Under the pieces are notes generated by a model. That model saw nothing but the letters and a program-made list of their open reading frames with translations. It was not told where the DNA came from and did no database searches. Source: Actinomycetota bacterium (GTDB lineage Bacteria; Actinomycetota; Actinomycetes; S36-B12). From it: DNA of 39,817 nucleotides. A program made the translations under genes and the position numbers. Below are positions 25,108 through 33,445 of this stretch, piece by piece (position 1 is the stretch's first letter; each line of letters opens with the position of its first letter). Where the stretch lies: assembly GCA_029977425.1 (NCBI GenBank), contig JAPOKX010000003.1, positions 1 through 39,817 on the forward strand, in the 5' to 3' direction.

Positions 25108-27354
25108 TCAGCCCTTCTCCAGGAACTCGGACCGGTCGTCGGCGGCGAGCATGCGCACCCGCTCGCGCAGCGCAGCATGGCGCGTGAGCGTGGGATCGTC
25201 GGCGACGATGGCCTGGGCCGCCTGGCGCGCTTCCTCCACGAGCGCCTCGTCCCGGATGACTTCGAGCAGGCGCAAGGAGGATCTCTTGCCCGATTGGGCG
25301 GTCCCGAGGATGTCGCCCTCCCGACGCGCCTCGAGATCGACTCGGGCGAGCGCGAATCCGTCGGTCGTGGCTGCCACCGCGGCGAGCCTCTCGCGAGCGG
25401 GCGATCCGGGCTCGGCGGCCGTGACGAGGAGGCACAGGCCATCGCCTCCTCCGCGCGCGATACGCCCGCGGAGCTGATGCAACTGCGAGATGCCGAAGCG
25501 CTCGGCATCGAGGATGACCATCATCGACGCCTCAGGCACGTCGACGCCTACTTCGATCACGGTCGTGGAGACCAGGACGTCGAGCGCAGCCGGGTCGTCG
25601 CTCGACAGCGTGAAGCGGCGCATGGCCTCGTCCTTGTCCTCGGCAGGCATGCGGCCGTGAAGCATGCCCACGCGCAGGCCGGACAACCAACGGTCTGCGA
25701 GCGAGCGGGTGACGTCGACCACGCTCGAGAGGGGCGACTCGTCGGCGCTCGACTCCGGATCGGCCTCGATCTCGTCCGAGCTGACAGCGGCGGAGTCGTC
25801 TCCGATGCGCGGGCACACCACGAAGACGCGCCTCCCAGCATCGACCTCCTCGCGGACTCGATCCCATGCGCGCACCAGGTGAGCGGGATGCTCCCGGGGA
25901 GCGACCACGTGGGTGGCGATTCGACCGCGGCCAGGCGGGTACTCGTCGATGACGCTCACGTCGAGGTCGCCGAACACGGTCATGGCCACCGTGCGCGGGA
26001 TAGGGGTGGCCGTCATGACCAGCACGTGGGGCCGAGTGTCGGCGGGTCCCCGTCCGGCAAGCGCGGCGCGCTGCTCCACCCCGAAGCGATGCTGCTCGTC
26101 GACGACCACGAGGCCGAGGTCGGCGAAGGCGACCGTGTCCTCCAGGAGCGCGTGGGTGCCCACCACGATGCCCGCCTCGCCGCTGGCGATGGCGGCGAGT
26201 TCCTCTCGGCGCTGGCGTGCCGACTGCGAGCCCGACACGTAGGCCACGCGCGTGCCCATGTCACTCGACCCCAGCAGCCCCGACTCGGCCAGCGGGCCGA
26301 GGAGTCCGCGGATGGTGCGCAGGTGCTGCTGGGCGAGGACCTCCGTCGGGGCGAGCAGGGCTGCCTGCGCTCCGGCGTCCACGACCTGGAGCATCGCGCG
26401 CAGGGCCACGAGAGTCTTGCCGCTGCCCACATCGCCCTGGAGCAGGCGCTGCATGGGGTGGGTGCCGGAAAGGTCCGAGGAGATCTCCGCTCCCACGCGC
26501 TCCTGCGCGGAAGTCAGGGCGTAGGGAGTGCGGCTGTCGAACTCTGCAAGCAGGCCCTCAGCGGAGCGCGGCCTCGGCGTCGCGGCCTGCGCGAGGCGCT
26601 CGTGCCGGCGCTGAGCGAGCACCACCTGCAGGTCGAAGGCCTCCTCGAAGCGGAGTCTGCGGCGCGCGGCTTCGATCGCGTCGCGATCCGGAGGCCGGTG
26701 GATGCCGCGCAGTGCGTCGTCGAGCCCGAGAAGCCCCTTCTCCATGCGCAGGGCGGGGGGCAGCGGGTCTTCGACGTCCGCCAGCGAGTCGAGGACCAGT
26801 CGCACGGTTTGCTGAATGCGCCAACTCGGCAGTCCCGCCGTGGCGGGGTAGATGGGAATGAGGAGATCGGAGAACGCCGCCTCAGCTTCGCGGTCGCGGT
26901 CCGCATCGCCCGACTCGTCCACGAGATGCAGGCCCGCGTCGGGAATCATCACGTGACGCGGATGCGCGAGCTGGCGGGTCCCGCCATACGCCGACACGGT
27001 GCCCGCGAAGAGCCCGCGCCTGCCCACGCGAAACTCCCGCTCGACGCGCCACGGCTGGTTGAAGAACACCAGGCTGATGCGCCCCCGACCATCGGAGACG
27101 ACGACCTCGGTCACGGTGCCCTTGCGTTGCTGCATCCGGCGATTGCTCGCGGACACGACCTCGGCGAGGACGGTGACATGCTCGCCCACCTGCAGGGAGT
27201 CGAGGTCGGTGAGCTCGCCGGGGTCAATGTAACGGCGCGGATAGTGCCGCAGGAGGTCGTCGACCGTCTCGATCCCCAAGCCGTCGCGCAGGGCCTTGGC
27301 GGTCTTGCCGCCGGCGACCGCCGACACGGGTGCTGCGAGGCTCACGCGCGCCAC
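25108..27354 (-). CDS. recG: ATP-dependent DNA helicase RecG
   Basis: A 748-residue superfamily-2 helicase that reverses stalled forks and migrates Holliday junctions. The N-terminal wedge/OB domain includes LLRHYPRRYIDPG and TEVVVSDGRGRISLVFFNQPW. The helicase core has Walker A LLQGDVGSGKTLVAL, DEQH box VVDEQHRFGVEQR, MTATPIPRTVAMT, STTVIEVGVDVPEA and QLRGRIARGG. GTG at 27354 is preferred because GGAG lies 5 bases before it; GTG at 27360 overlaps the fakA stop as GTGA and is the alternative. Normal length, all helicase motifs present. Confidence 0.95.
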   Translation of the reverse strand: MARVSLAAPVSAVAGGKTAKALRDGLGIETVDDLLRHYPRRYIDPGELTDLDSLQVGEHVTVLAEVVSASNRRMQQRKGTVTEVVVSDGRGRISLVFFNQPWRVEREFRVGRRGLFAGTVSAYGGTRQLAHPRHVMIPDAGLHLVDESGDADRDREAEAAFSDLLIPIYPATAGLPSWRIQQTVRLVLDSLADVEDPLPPALRMEKGLLGLDDALRGIHRPPDRDAIEAARRRLRFEEAFDLQVVLAQRRHERLAQAATPRPRSAEGLLAEFDSRTPYALTSAQERVGAEISSDLSGTHPMQRLLQGDVGSGKTLVALRAMLQVVDAGAQAALLAPTEVLAQQHLRTIRGLLGPLAESGLLGSSDMGTRVAYVSGSQSARQRREELAAIASGEAGIVVGTHALLEDTVAFADLGLVVVDEQHRFGVEQRAALAGRGPADTRPHVLVMTATPIPRTVAMTVFGDLDVSVIDEYPPGRGRIATHVVAPREHPAHLVRAWDRVREEVDAGRRVFVVCPRIGDDSAAVSSDEIEADPESSADESPLSSVVDVTRSLADRWLSGLRVGMLHGRMPAEDKDEAMRRFTLSSDDPAALDVLVSTTVIEVGVDVPEASMMVILDAERFGISQLHQLRGRIARGGGDGLCLLVTAAEPGSPARERLAAVAATTDGFALARVDLEARREGDILGTAQSGKRSSLRLLEVIRDEALVEEARQAAQAIVADDPTLTRHAALRERVRMLAADDRSEFLEKG

Positions 27355-27356
27355 GG

Positions 27357-29000
27357 TCACTCCACGCCGACGATGACCGGCCACAGCGGTTGACCGCCGT
27401 CCAGGGCCACGACATCGACTCCCGCGTGCCTGCGCTGCAGCGAATCGGCGAGCGACTCCGACTCCTCGGCGTCCCACTCCGCACCCGTGACGAGGGTGAC
27501 GAGCTCTCCCCCGCCGCCCAGGAGCCGGTCAGCCACAGCCGCGGCCACGGCACCCACGTCGGAGCCAATCTCGACGATGTCGCCCTCGGCCAGGCCGAGC
27601 ACATCTCCGACGCGACAGGGACCGGCCATGGTGAGCGCGTCCTTGGAGGCGATCGTCACCGCGCCGTATCTCGTGGCTCCGGCAGCTCGCGTCATCGCCA
27701 CGACCGCATCGTCGAAGCGCGCGGCGGGATCGTGGACCGCGAGAGCCGCGAGGCTCTGCACGATGGAACGGGCCGGGATGACCGAGACGCGCATCCCCTC
27801 GGCCCGGGCCTGTTCCGCGGCGGCCTCCGCGACGGCCAGGGAGTCGGAGTCGCTCGGCAGCATGACCACCTCGCCCGACCCTGCGCGGCGCACCCCGTCG
27901 AGGAGCTCGGCCGTGGAAGGACGCCGTCGCGGACGCGCGGGCACCGCCACCGCCCCGTAGTCGGCCACGAGTGCTGCCGTGCCCGGTCCGTGAGTCACCA
28001 CCACGAGCCCGCGGCCCGACAGCGGCGGGGTCGCCGTGGCCTCCGGCAGGTAGGTCACGCGAATGCGCTCAAGGGGCCCGGTCGCGATTCCGGCTTCGAT
28101 CGCGGCGCCCGCATCGTGCACGTGCACGTGCACGTTCCACAGTTCGGCGTCGCCGGTCACCATGAGCGAGTCCCCCAGTGGCTCGAGCGCCTCGCGCAGG
28201 CGCGTCACGGCGTCCGCGTCCGCCGTGACGAGATACATCACCTCGTAGGACGGCTCGCCCGCCGCCACGACGGGAGCGCCGTGGACCACGTGCGGTGCGG
28301 GCAGCTTGGCTCGCGCGGCGGGGCGGGGGCGCCGCCGCCGCACGCCCGTGACGACATCGAGCAGCGCGTCGTACACCACCACGAGGCCCTGGCCACCCGC
28401 GTCCACCACCCCGGCATCGCGCAGCGCCGGCAGTTGATCCGTGGTGAGCGCAAGAGCCTGGTGCGCGTCGGTGACCGCGCTCTCGATGACAGCGACAAGG
28501 CCCTCGCCTGCGGCCGCGGCGCGCTCGGCTGACTCCGCGGCTGCTCGCACCACCGAGAGAATCGTGCCCTCGACCGGTCGCGATACGGCGGCATAGGCTT
28601 CATCACTGGCGGCGCGCAGCGCACGCGCCACGATCTCGGGAGTGAGCACATCGCGATCGGATACCTCACCGAGGACACCGGAGACACCGCGCACGATCTG
28701 GGCGAGGATGACGCCGGAGTTGCCGCGGGCCCCCAGAAGCGCCCCCCGGGCCATGGCCGCGGCCACGTCGGCGGTGCCGGGTCGAGTGTCGCGCGCCTCA
28801 GCGTCGTCGAAGACCTCGTCGATCGAGGCGCACGCAGACTCGACGGTGAGGAACATATTGGTGCCGGTGTCGCCATCGGGCACGGGGAAGACGTTGAGCG
28901 CGTCGATGGCGGCGCGCTCCTCGCCCAGGGCAGCCAGGGAGGCCTCGGCCCAGGCCCGCACCGCGGCGGCATGGAGACGGGTGGGCATGGGCTCCGCCAC
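27357..29000 (-). CDS. fakA: DAK2-domain fatty-acid-kinase-like protein (FakA/YloV family)
   Basis: A 547-residue protein with an N-terminal DhaL/DAK2 nucleotide-binding domain ([16 protein letters not shown] at about residues 34-49, which holds the Mg-ATP-binding aspartates, and [17 protein letters not shown]) and a C-terminal FakA-type domain. In Firmicutes FakA with a FakB lipid carrier phosphorylates exogenous fatty acids; no FakB is seen here, so the actinobacterial role is inferred. GTG at 29000 has GGAGG 5 bases upstream; ATG at 28988 is possible. It is divergent from rpmB and precedes recG, the conserved rpmB/DAK2/recG arrangement. A weak -10 (TACGGT, 29057-29052) lies upstream. Confidence 0.88.
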   Translation of the reverse strand: MAEPMPTRLHAAAVRAWAEASLAALGEERAAIDALNVFPVPDGDTGTNMFLTVESACASIDEVFDDAEARDTRPGTADVAAAMARGALLGARGNSGVILAQIVRGVSGVLGEVSDRDVLTPEIVARALRAASDEAYAAVSRPVEGTILSVVRAAAESAERAAAAGEGLVAVIESAVTDAHQALALTTDQLPALRDAGVVDAGGQGLVVVYDALLDVVTGVRRRRPRPAARAKLPAPHVVHGAPVVAAGEPSYEVMYLVTADADAVTRLREALEPLGDSLMVTGDAELWNVHVHVHDAGAAIEAGIATGPLERIRVTYLPEATATPPLSGRGLVVVTHGPGTAALVADYGAVAVPARPRRRPSTAELLDGVRRAGSGEVVMLPSDSDSLAVAEAAAEQARAEGMRVSVIPARSIVQSLAALAVHDPAARFDDAVVAMTRAAGATRYGAVTIASKDALTMAGPCRVGDVLGLAEGDIVEIGSDVGAVAAAVADRLLGGGGELVTLVTGAEWDAEESESLADSLQRRHAGVDVVALDGGQPLWPVIVGVE

Positions 29001-29090
29001 GGTCACCTCCCCGGTCGCCTCCCGCCCACCCCTTCGGATGTGGCCTGAGCCACCGTATCCCCCGGGACGGACCGTGGAGGGCCTCCCGGT

Positions 29091-29120
29091 TTGGGGTGCG
29101 CCGCCCCTCTCGGCTACCCT
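29091..29120 (+). promoter_or_regulatory. Candidate rpmB promoter
   Basis: TTGGGG (29091-29096), 18 bases, TACCCT (29115-29120), a TAnnnT -10. It lies in the 197-base divergent gap between fakA and rpmB and would give a leader of about 70 bases ending in a strong TGAGGAG Shine-Dalgarno. Confidence 0.5.
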
Positions 29121-29197
29121 CATGTGGCTGCTGCCAGTGGCAGCGGCACGCGACCTGGGCCCGAGGGGGCCCGCGCCGACCACCTGAGGAGTTCACC

Positions 29198-29386
29198 GTG
29201 GCTGCCACCTGTGACGTCTGCGGCAAGGGCCCGGGCTTCGGCAACAGCATCTCGCACTCGCACCGACGGACGTCACGGCGCTGGAACCCCAACATCCAGT
29301 CGGTCCGCGCGATGATCGGCCGCACTCCCAAGCGCCTGAATGTCTGCACCTCCTGCCTCAAGGCAGGCAAGGTCACCCGCGCCTAG
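29198..29386 (+). CDS. rpmB: 50S ribosomal protein L28 (bL28)
   Basis: A 62-residue bL28. It begins [19 protein letters not shown] and has [16 protein letters not shown] and a second cysteine pair CTSC, giving a zinc-binding form. GTG at 29198 has TGAGGAG 6-7 bases upstream; the frame is open further upstream but without homology. It is divergent from fakA and convergent with thiL, and its stop codon lies in an inverted repeat shared with the thiL stop. Confidence 0.97.
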   Translation: MAATCDVCGKGPGFGNSISHSHRRTSRRWNPNIQSVRAMIGRTPKRLNVCTSCLKAGKVTRA

Positions 29387-29407
29387 GCGCCTGCAGAGCC
29401 GCGCCTA
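29384..29407. terminator. Inverted repeat containing both stop codons of rpmB and thiL
   Basis: TAGGCGC (29384-29390) and GCGCCTA (29401-29407) form a 7-bp stem with a 10-base loop. The first three bases are the rpmB TAG and the last three are the thiL TAG read on the other strand. It is a plausible shared bidirectional terminator, though without T-tracts. Confidence 0.5.
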
Positions 29408-30367
29408 CGCGCGGAAGTGCTCGAACCCCGTCACCTGATCGACCTCATGCCCGTCGACGCGCACGCGCGCGCCTGACCCCACCGCGTCCAGGACCGTGCC
29501 GACGGCGACGAAGCCCTCGGGAAGCCGCGAGCCGGGCGGGAAGGTCGCCAGCAGCGCGTGGTCGTCTCCGCCGCCGAGGATCCACGTGAGCGGATCGAGG
29601 TTGTACGCCGATGCCGTCGTGACGACGGCCTCGTCCCGCGGCAGCGCCTCGCTCTGAATGTCGATCGCCACTCCCGAGGCACGCGCCATCCGATCGGCAT
29701 CCAGCAGGAGTCCGTCGCTCACGTCCATGAGCGCATGCGCACCCGCATCGGAGGCCCGCACGCCCGCCGGATAGTCCGGCAGCGGACGGCGATGCGCATC
29801 CACCAGCGCCCGCGGGGAGCGGAATCCGCGCGAGAGCACGGCAAGGCCTCCCGCAGCGCTGCCGAGAGTGCCGCATACCGCGACGACATCGCCCGCCTCG
29901 GCACCCGACCTCAGGATGGGCGCTCGACCTCCGAGGTCTCCGAAGGCCGTCACGCCGATGGTGATCGCATCGCCCCGAACGAGATCGCCACCCGCGAGGA
30001 CCGCTCCCGCGCGCCCTGCTTCCTCCAGGAGCCCCGCGAGGAAGCCATCGACCCACGCGATCTCCGTCTCGGGCGGGAGGGCAAGGGCCACGACGAGAGC
30101 GGTCGGCTTCGCTCCCATGGCCGCGACATCGGCGAGATTCTCGGCAGCGGCCTTGTGCCCGATGTCGGCGGCCTCCGACCAATCGCGCCGGAAATGGCGG
30201 CCCTCGACCAGCATGTCGGTCGTCACCACCAGGCGTCCGTCGGCACAGGCGAGGACGGCAGCGTCATCACCCGGCCCCACGGGCACTCCGGGCAACGGGC
30301 CCACCGCCCCGAGGATGCGCTCGACGATCGCGATCTCGCCGAGGTCTCCCACCGTCTGTGCCGCCAC
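29405..30367 (-). CDS. thiL: Thiamine-monophosphate kinase
   Basis: A 320-residue ThiL that phosphorylates thiamine monophosphate to the active diphosphate cofactor. Key motifs: VGPGDDAAVL and TTDMLVEGRHFRRDW for metal and substrate binding, ENLADVAAMGAKPTAL, LMDVSDGLLLDADRMAR, and LGGGDDHALLATFP, which corresponds to the usual GGGEDYELL with some substitutions. GTG at 30367 has AGGAGG just upstream. It is divergent from the Lrp/AsnC-domain gene and convergent with rpmB. Other thiamine genes are not in the window. Confidence 0.95.
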   Translation of the reverse strand: MAAQTVGDLGEIAIVERILGAVGPLPGVPVGPGDDAAVLACADGRLVVTTDMLVEGRHFRRDWSEAADIGHKAAAENLADVAAMGAKPTALVVALALPPETEIAWVDGFLAGLLEEAGRAGAVLAGGDLVRGDAITIGVTAFGDLGGRAPILRSGAEAGDVVAVCGTLGSAAGGLAVLSRGFRSPRALVDAHRRPLPDYPAGVRASDAGAHALMDVSDGLLLDADRMARASGVAIDIQSEALPRDEAVVTTASAYNLDPLTWILGGGDDHALLATFPPGSRLPEGFVAVGTVLDAVGSGARVRVDGHEVDQVTGFEHFRA

Positions 30368-30425
30368 GCTGCCTCCTGCCTGCCGATCGCGCCGACGCGC
30401 GATTCCCCCATCCGCCCCCGGTCGC

Positions 30426-30431
30426 TAGTCT
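30426..30431 (+). promoter_or_regulatory. Candidate -10 box for the Lrp/AsnC-domain gene
   Basis: TAGTCT, a TAnnnT box, lies 31 bases before the ATG and upstream of a good GGGAGGGG Shine-Dalgarno. No clear -35. It sits in the 95-base divergent gap with thiL. Confidence 0.4.
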
Positions 30432-30462
30432 GCCGGGACAGGCAAGGGACCCGGGAGGGGAC

Positions 30463-30699
30463 ATGAGCGTCCAGGCATACGTACTGGTCCAGACCGAGGT
30501 CGGTGCCACCGTCGGGGTCCGCTCGGCGATCGCGGCGATCCCGGGAGTGATCTCCGCCGAGGACGTCACCGGCCCCTACGACATCATCGTGCGCGCCGAG
30601 GCACCCGGGATCGACGAACTCGGCCGCGAGGTCCTCAGCGCCATCCAGCAGGTCGGGGGCATCACGCGCACCCTCACGTGCCCCGTCGTGCACCTCTGA
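30463..30699 (+). CDS. Stand-alone Lrp/AsnC ligand-binding-domain protein
   Basis: A 78-residue protein consisting only of the RAM (Lrp/AsnC effector-binding) domain, MSVQAYVLVQTEVGATV ... SAEDVTGPYDIIVRAEA ... IQQVGGITRTLTCPVV. It lacks the helix-turn-helix half of normal Lrp proteins. Free-standing versions form rings that bind amino acids or modulate partners; the ligand here is unknown. ATG at 30463 has GGGAGGGG upstream. It precedes a DUF3515 lipoprotein by 13 bases and is divergent from thiL, an arrangement I recall in other actinobacteria. Confidence 0.9.
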   Translation: MSVQAYVLVQTEVGATVGVRSAIAAIPGVISAEDVTGPYDIIVRAEAPGIDELGREVLSAIQQVGGITRTLTCPVVHL

Positions 30700-30712
30700 G
30701 GCCGCCCTACCC

Positions 30713-31153
30713 ATGCCCTCGCGCACGTCCCTCGCCGTCGCCGCGGCCGTTGCGGTGGTCGCTCTCGTCTCAGGCTGCGGCCGGCAGGTGGCCGTGCCCC
30801 CACCCGATGCGCGGGCTCCCGTCTGCGATCAGGTGTCGATCCCGGCGACGGTCTCCGGCGCGGGACTGCGCCCCACCACCGAGCCCGGCACGGCGGCGTG
30901 GGGCGAGCCTCCGATCACCTACCGGTGCGGAGTGGTTCGACCTGCCGCCCTGGCACCGACGTCCAAGCTCCTCGATGTCGGCGGCATCGGATGGCTGCCG
31001 ATCGAGGGCGCGGGCGGCACCGGCTTCTTCGCCGTCACGTGGCCGACGGAGAGTGAGCCGGTCTACGTCGAAGTGCTCGTGCCCGACGAGTACGCCGCTC
31101 CGGCGGACGTGCTCATCGACATCTCCGCAGCGCTGGCCTCCGCCGGCGACTAG
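30713..31153 (+). CDS. DUF3515-family lipoprotein
   Basis: A 146-residue exported protein. A hydrophobic leader ends in the lipobox LVSGC (Cys22), so it should be lipidated and anchored outside the membrane. The mature domain has the DUF3515 features CDQVSIPATVSG and WGEPPITYRCGV, with two cysteines that may form a disulfide. Function unknown. It follows the Lrp/AsnC-domain gene by 13 bases and converges with ddl; the same neighbourhood occurs in other actinobacteria. Confidence 0.87.
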   Translation: MPSRTSLAVAAAVAVVALVSGCGRQVAVPPPDARAPVCDQVSIPATVSGAGLRPTTEPGTAAWGEPPITYRCGVVRPAALAPTSKLLDVGGIGWLPIEGAGGTGFFAVTWPTESEPVYVEVLVPDEYAAPADVLIDISAALASAGD

Positions 31154-31159
31154 GTCACC

Positions 31160-32263
31160 TCAGCGCAGGCCGGTGCCCCTCCTCAGCGCATCCGCGATGA
31201 GGAGGTCGAGCACCGTCGCATAGTCGATACCGCTGGCCGCGCACATGCGCGGGAAGAGCGAAATGGGCGTGAAGCCCGGCATGGTGTTGACCTCGTTGAC
31301 GAGGACCCCATCGGGACGGACGAAGAAGTCGACGCGCGCGAGGCCCTCGCAGTCCAGCGCCTCGAAGGCGGCGACCGCAAGACGCCGCACCTCCTCCTCG
31401 ACGTCTGCGGGCAGATCGGCGGGGACGACGAGTTCGGCGGCATCGTCGAGGTACTTCGCCTCGAAGTCGTAGAACTCGTGCGCGCCGCTCACGATGATCT
31501 CCGCGCAGCGCGTGGCACGCGGTGCCCCGGTCTCGTCCACGATGACCGCGCACTCGATCTCCCGCGCATCGGGGATGCCCGCCTCGATGATGAGGCGCGG
31601 GTCCCAGGACCGCGCCTCGGCGATCGCCGCATCGAGGCCTGCCGGATCGCTCACCTTGGTGATGCCCACGGAGGAGCCAGCCCGCGCCGGCTTCACGAAG
31701 ACGGGATACCCGAGTGAGTCCACACGTGCGCGCACGGAGGCCGCGTCCCTGTCCCACTGCGCCCCCGTGACCACGGCACTCGGCCCGACAGGCAGGCCGG
31801 CCGCGGCAAGCAGCGCCTTCATATGGCCCTTGTCCATCGCGGCGGCAGAGGCGAACACACCGGAGCCGACGTACGGAATGCCCGCCATCTCGAGAAGTCC
31901 CTGCACCGTGCCGTCCTCGCCCCAGGGGCCGTGAAGGACGGGGAAGACCACGTCCACGCCGCGGATGGCATCGGGGGCATTGACGCCGCCGACGGGCTCG
32001 GGCAGGAGGACTGCCGACTCCCCCGTGTCCGCGACCTCGGGCAACTGCCCCGGCGCGGCCGCGGCGATGGCGCCGGGATCGGCGTCGACGCGCATCCAAC
32101 GTCCGTCCGGGAGGATTCCCACCGCGGCGACGTCGTACCGCCCGCGATCGAGGGACCGCAGGACACCCGCCGCGCTCAGGCACGAGATGGCGTGCTCGCT
32201 GCTGCGGCCCCCGAAGAGGACGAGCACGCGCACGCGCCCCGCCGCCGAGTCGCCTGCCACCAC
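31160..32263 (-). CDS. ddl: D-alanine--D-alanine ligase
   Basis: A 367-residue ATP-grasp enzyme that makes the D-Ala-D-Ala dipeptide of peptidoglycan. RVLVLFGGRSSEHAISCLSA opens the N-terminal domain. DVVFPVLHGPWGEDGTVQG, YVGSGVFASAAAMDKGHMK, VFVKPARAGSSVGITKV and NEVNTMPGFTPISLFP complete the substrate and ATP sites. GTG at 32263 is chosen because a TAACGT box ends 7 bases before it and no Shine-Dalgarno is visible, implying a leaderless message; GTG at 32260 and 32233 are alternatives. It is divergent from the PLP enzyme and convergent with the DUF3515 gene. Confidence 0.94.
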   Translation of the reverse strand: MVAGDSAAGRVRVLVLFGGRSSEHAISCLSAAGVLRSLDRGRYDVAAVGILPDGRWMRVDADPGAIAAAAPGQLPEVADTGESAVLLPEPVGGVNAPDAIRGVDVVFPVLHGPWGEDGTVQGLLEMAGIPYVGSGVFASAAAMDKGHMKALLAAAGLPVGPSAVVTGAQWDRDAASVRARVDSLGYPVFVKPARAGSSVGITKVSDPAGLDAAIAEARSWDPRLIIEAGIPDAREIECAVIVDETGAPRATRCAEIIVSGAHEFYDFEAKYLDDAAELVVPADLPADVEEEVRRLAVAAFEALDCEGLARVDFFVRPDGVLVNEVNTMPGFTPISLFPRMCAASGIDYATVLDLLIADALRRGTGLR

Positions 32264-32270
32264 GCCCGAG

Positions 32271-32276
32271 ACGTTA
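32271..32276 (-). promoter_or_regulatory. ddl -10 box (leaderless geometry)
   Basis: TAACGT on the minus strand, 7 bases before the ddl GTG at 32263. It occupies the -35 zone of the divergent promoter at 32294-32299. Confidence 0.6.
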
Positions 32277-32293
32277 GTGCCCGGGCCGCGCGT

Positions 32294-32299
32294 TAGGGT
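32294..32299 (+). promoter_or_regulatory. -10 box for the PLP enzyme (leaderless geometry)
   Basis: TAGGGT lies 7 bases before the ATG at 32307. No Shine-Dalgarno is present. The TAGGGTCGGCGC stretch is identical to that preceding the smc start. It occupies the -35 zone of the ddl promoter. Confidence 0.6.
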
Positions 32300-32306
32300 C
32301 GGCGCC

Positions 32307-33428
32307 ATGCCGGAGCAGCCCGAGACCGCCTGGTCGATCGACACGCAGCTGGTCCACGCCGGGCGTCCGCCCGCCGAGCCGGGCAATCCGGTCAACTACC
32401 CCATCGAACTGTCGTCCACGTATCACGCGGGTGGCGAGGTGGAGTACGCGCGCGACGGCACCCTCGGAATGCGCTCGCTCGAGGAGGCGATGGGTCCGCT
32501 GGAGGGTGGCGAGGCGATTGCCTTCGCCTCGGGCATGGCAGCCGCCAACGCGATCATGGACCTCCTACCGCAGGGTGCCATCGTCGTCGCCGCGGAGTTC
32601 ACCTACACGGGCGTGGCCCTGCGCCTGCGCGAACTCGACGAGCGCGGCGCGATCAGCCTGCGTCGCGTCGACATCGCGGACACGGAGGCCGTCATCGCGG
32701 CCCTTCAGGGCGCGGACGCCGTGTGGGTGGAGTCGCCCACCAATCCCATGATGGAGATCGCGGACATCCCCGCGATCAGCGAGGCGGCGCACGCGGTCGG
32801 TGCGGTCGTGGTCTGCGACAACACCTTCGCGACCCCCCTCGGCCAGCGCCCGCTGCAGATGGGCGCCGATGTCGTGCTCCACAGCGCGACGAAGGCGATC
32901 GGCGGGCACTCCGACTGCCTGCTGGGCATCGTGGTCACGGCCGATCCCGACCGGGCGGATGCCCTGCGCGTGCGCCGCACGCTGCTCGGCGCAGCCCCGG
33001 GCGCACTTGAGTGCTATCTCGTGCTGCGGGGCCTGCGCACCCTGGCCCTGCGACGCGCCCGCTCGCAGGCAAGTGCCCAGGTGATCGCCGAGCGCCTGGC
33101 CGCGCACCCTGCCGTCGCCCGCGTCCGCTATCCCGGCCTGCCTGGCGATCCGGGCCGCGAGCGAGCCGCGCGACTCATGACGGGTCCCGGCTTCATGATG
33201 GCCATCGAGATCGCCGGCGATGCCGCCGCGGCACAGACGGTCGCGGAGTCCGTGCGCCTGTGGGTGCATGCGACGAGCCTCGGCGGGGTCGAGTCGCTCA
33301 TCGAGCGGCGCAGGCGCTGGCCGGCGGAGAACCCTCGCGTGCCCGAGGCGCTCCTGCGCCTCTCGGTCGGCATAGAGGATCCCGAGGATCTCTGGACCGA
33401 CCTGGCGGGCGCCCTGGCTCGCGTGTGA
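32307..33428 (+). CDS. Cys/Met-metabolism PLP enzyme (cystathionine gamma-synthase/lyase family)
   Basis: A 373-residue fold-type-I PLP enzyme of the trans-sulfuration family. The PLP lysine is K196 in LHSATKAIGGHSD, D171 in CDNTFATPLGQ contacts the pyridine nitrogen, and Tyr47/Arg49 (EYARDG) match the phosphate-binding Y-x-R contributed by the neighbouring subunit. The usual NPT that follows this motif is TLG here. VESPTNPMMEIADI and LWVHATSLGGVESLIE are typical. Synthase, gamma-lyase or another sulfur-amino-acid activity cannot be separated from motifs. ATG at 32307 appears leaderless. It converges with gpsA. Confidence 0.88.
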   Translation: MPEQPETAWSIDTQLVHAGRPPAEPGNPVNYPIELSSTYHAGGEVEYARDGTLGMRSLEEAMGPLEGGEAIAFASGMAAANAIMDLLPQGAIVVAAEFTYTGVALRLRELDERGAISLRRVDIADTEAVIAALQGADAVWVESPTNPMMEIADIPAISEAAHAVGAVVVCDNTFATPLGQRPLQMGADVVLHSATKAIGGHSDCLLGIVVTADPDRADALRVRRTLLGAAPGALECYLVLRGLRTLALRRARSQASAQVIAERLAAHPAVARVRYPGLPGDPGRERAARLMTGPGFMMAIEIAGDAAAAQTVAESVRLWVHATSLGGVESLIERRRRWPAENPRVPEALLRLSVGIEDPEDLWTDLAGALARV

Positions 33429-33445
33429 CTCCCTGCGCGTGACGG

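Noticed and set aside
24997-27393. 798-codon plus-strand frame opposite recG
   Set aside because: All helicase motifs are on the minus strand and the plus product shows no domain or ribosome-binding site.
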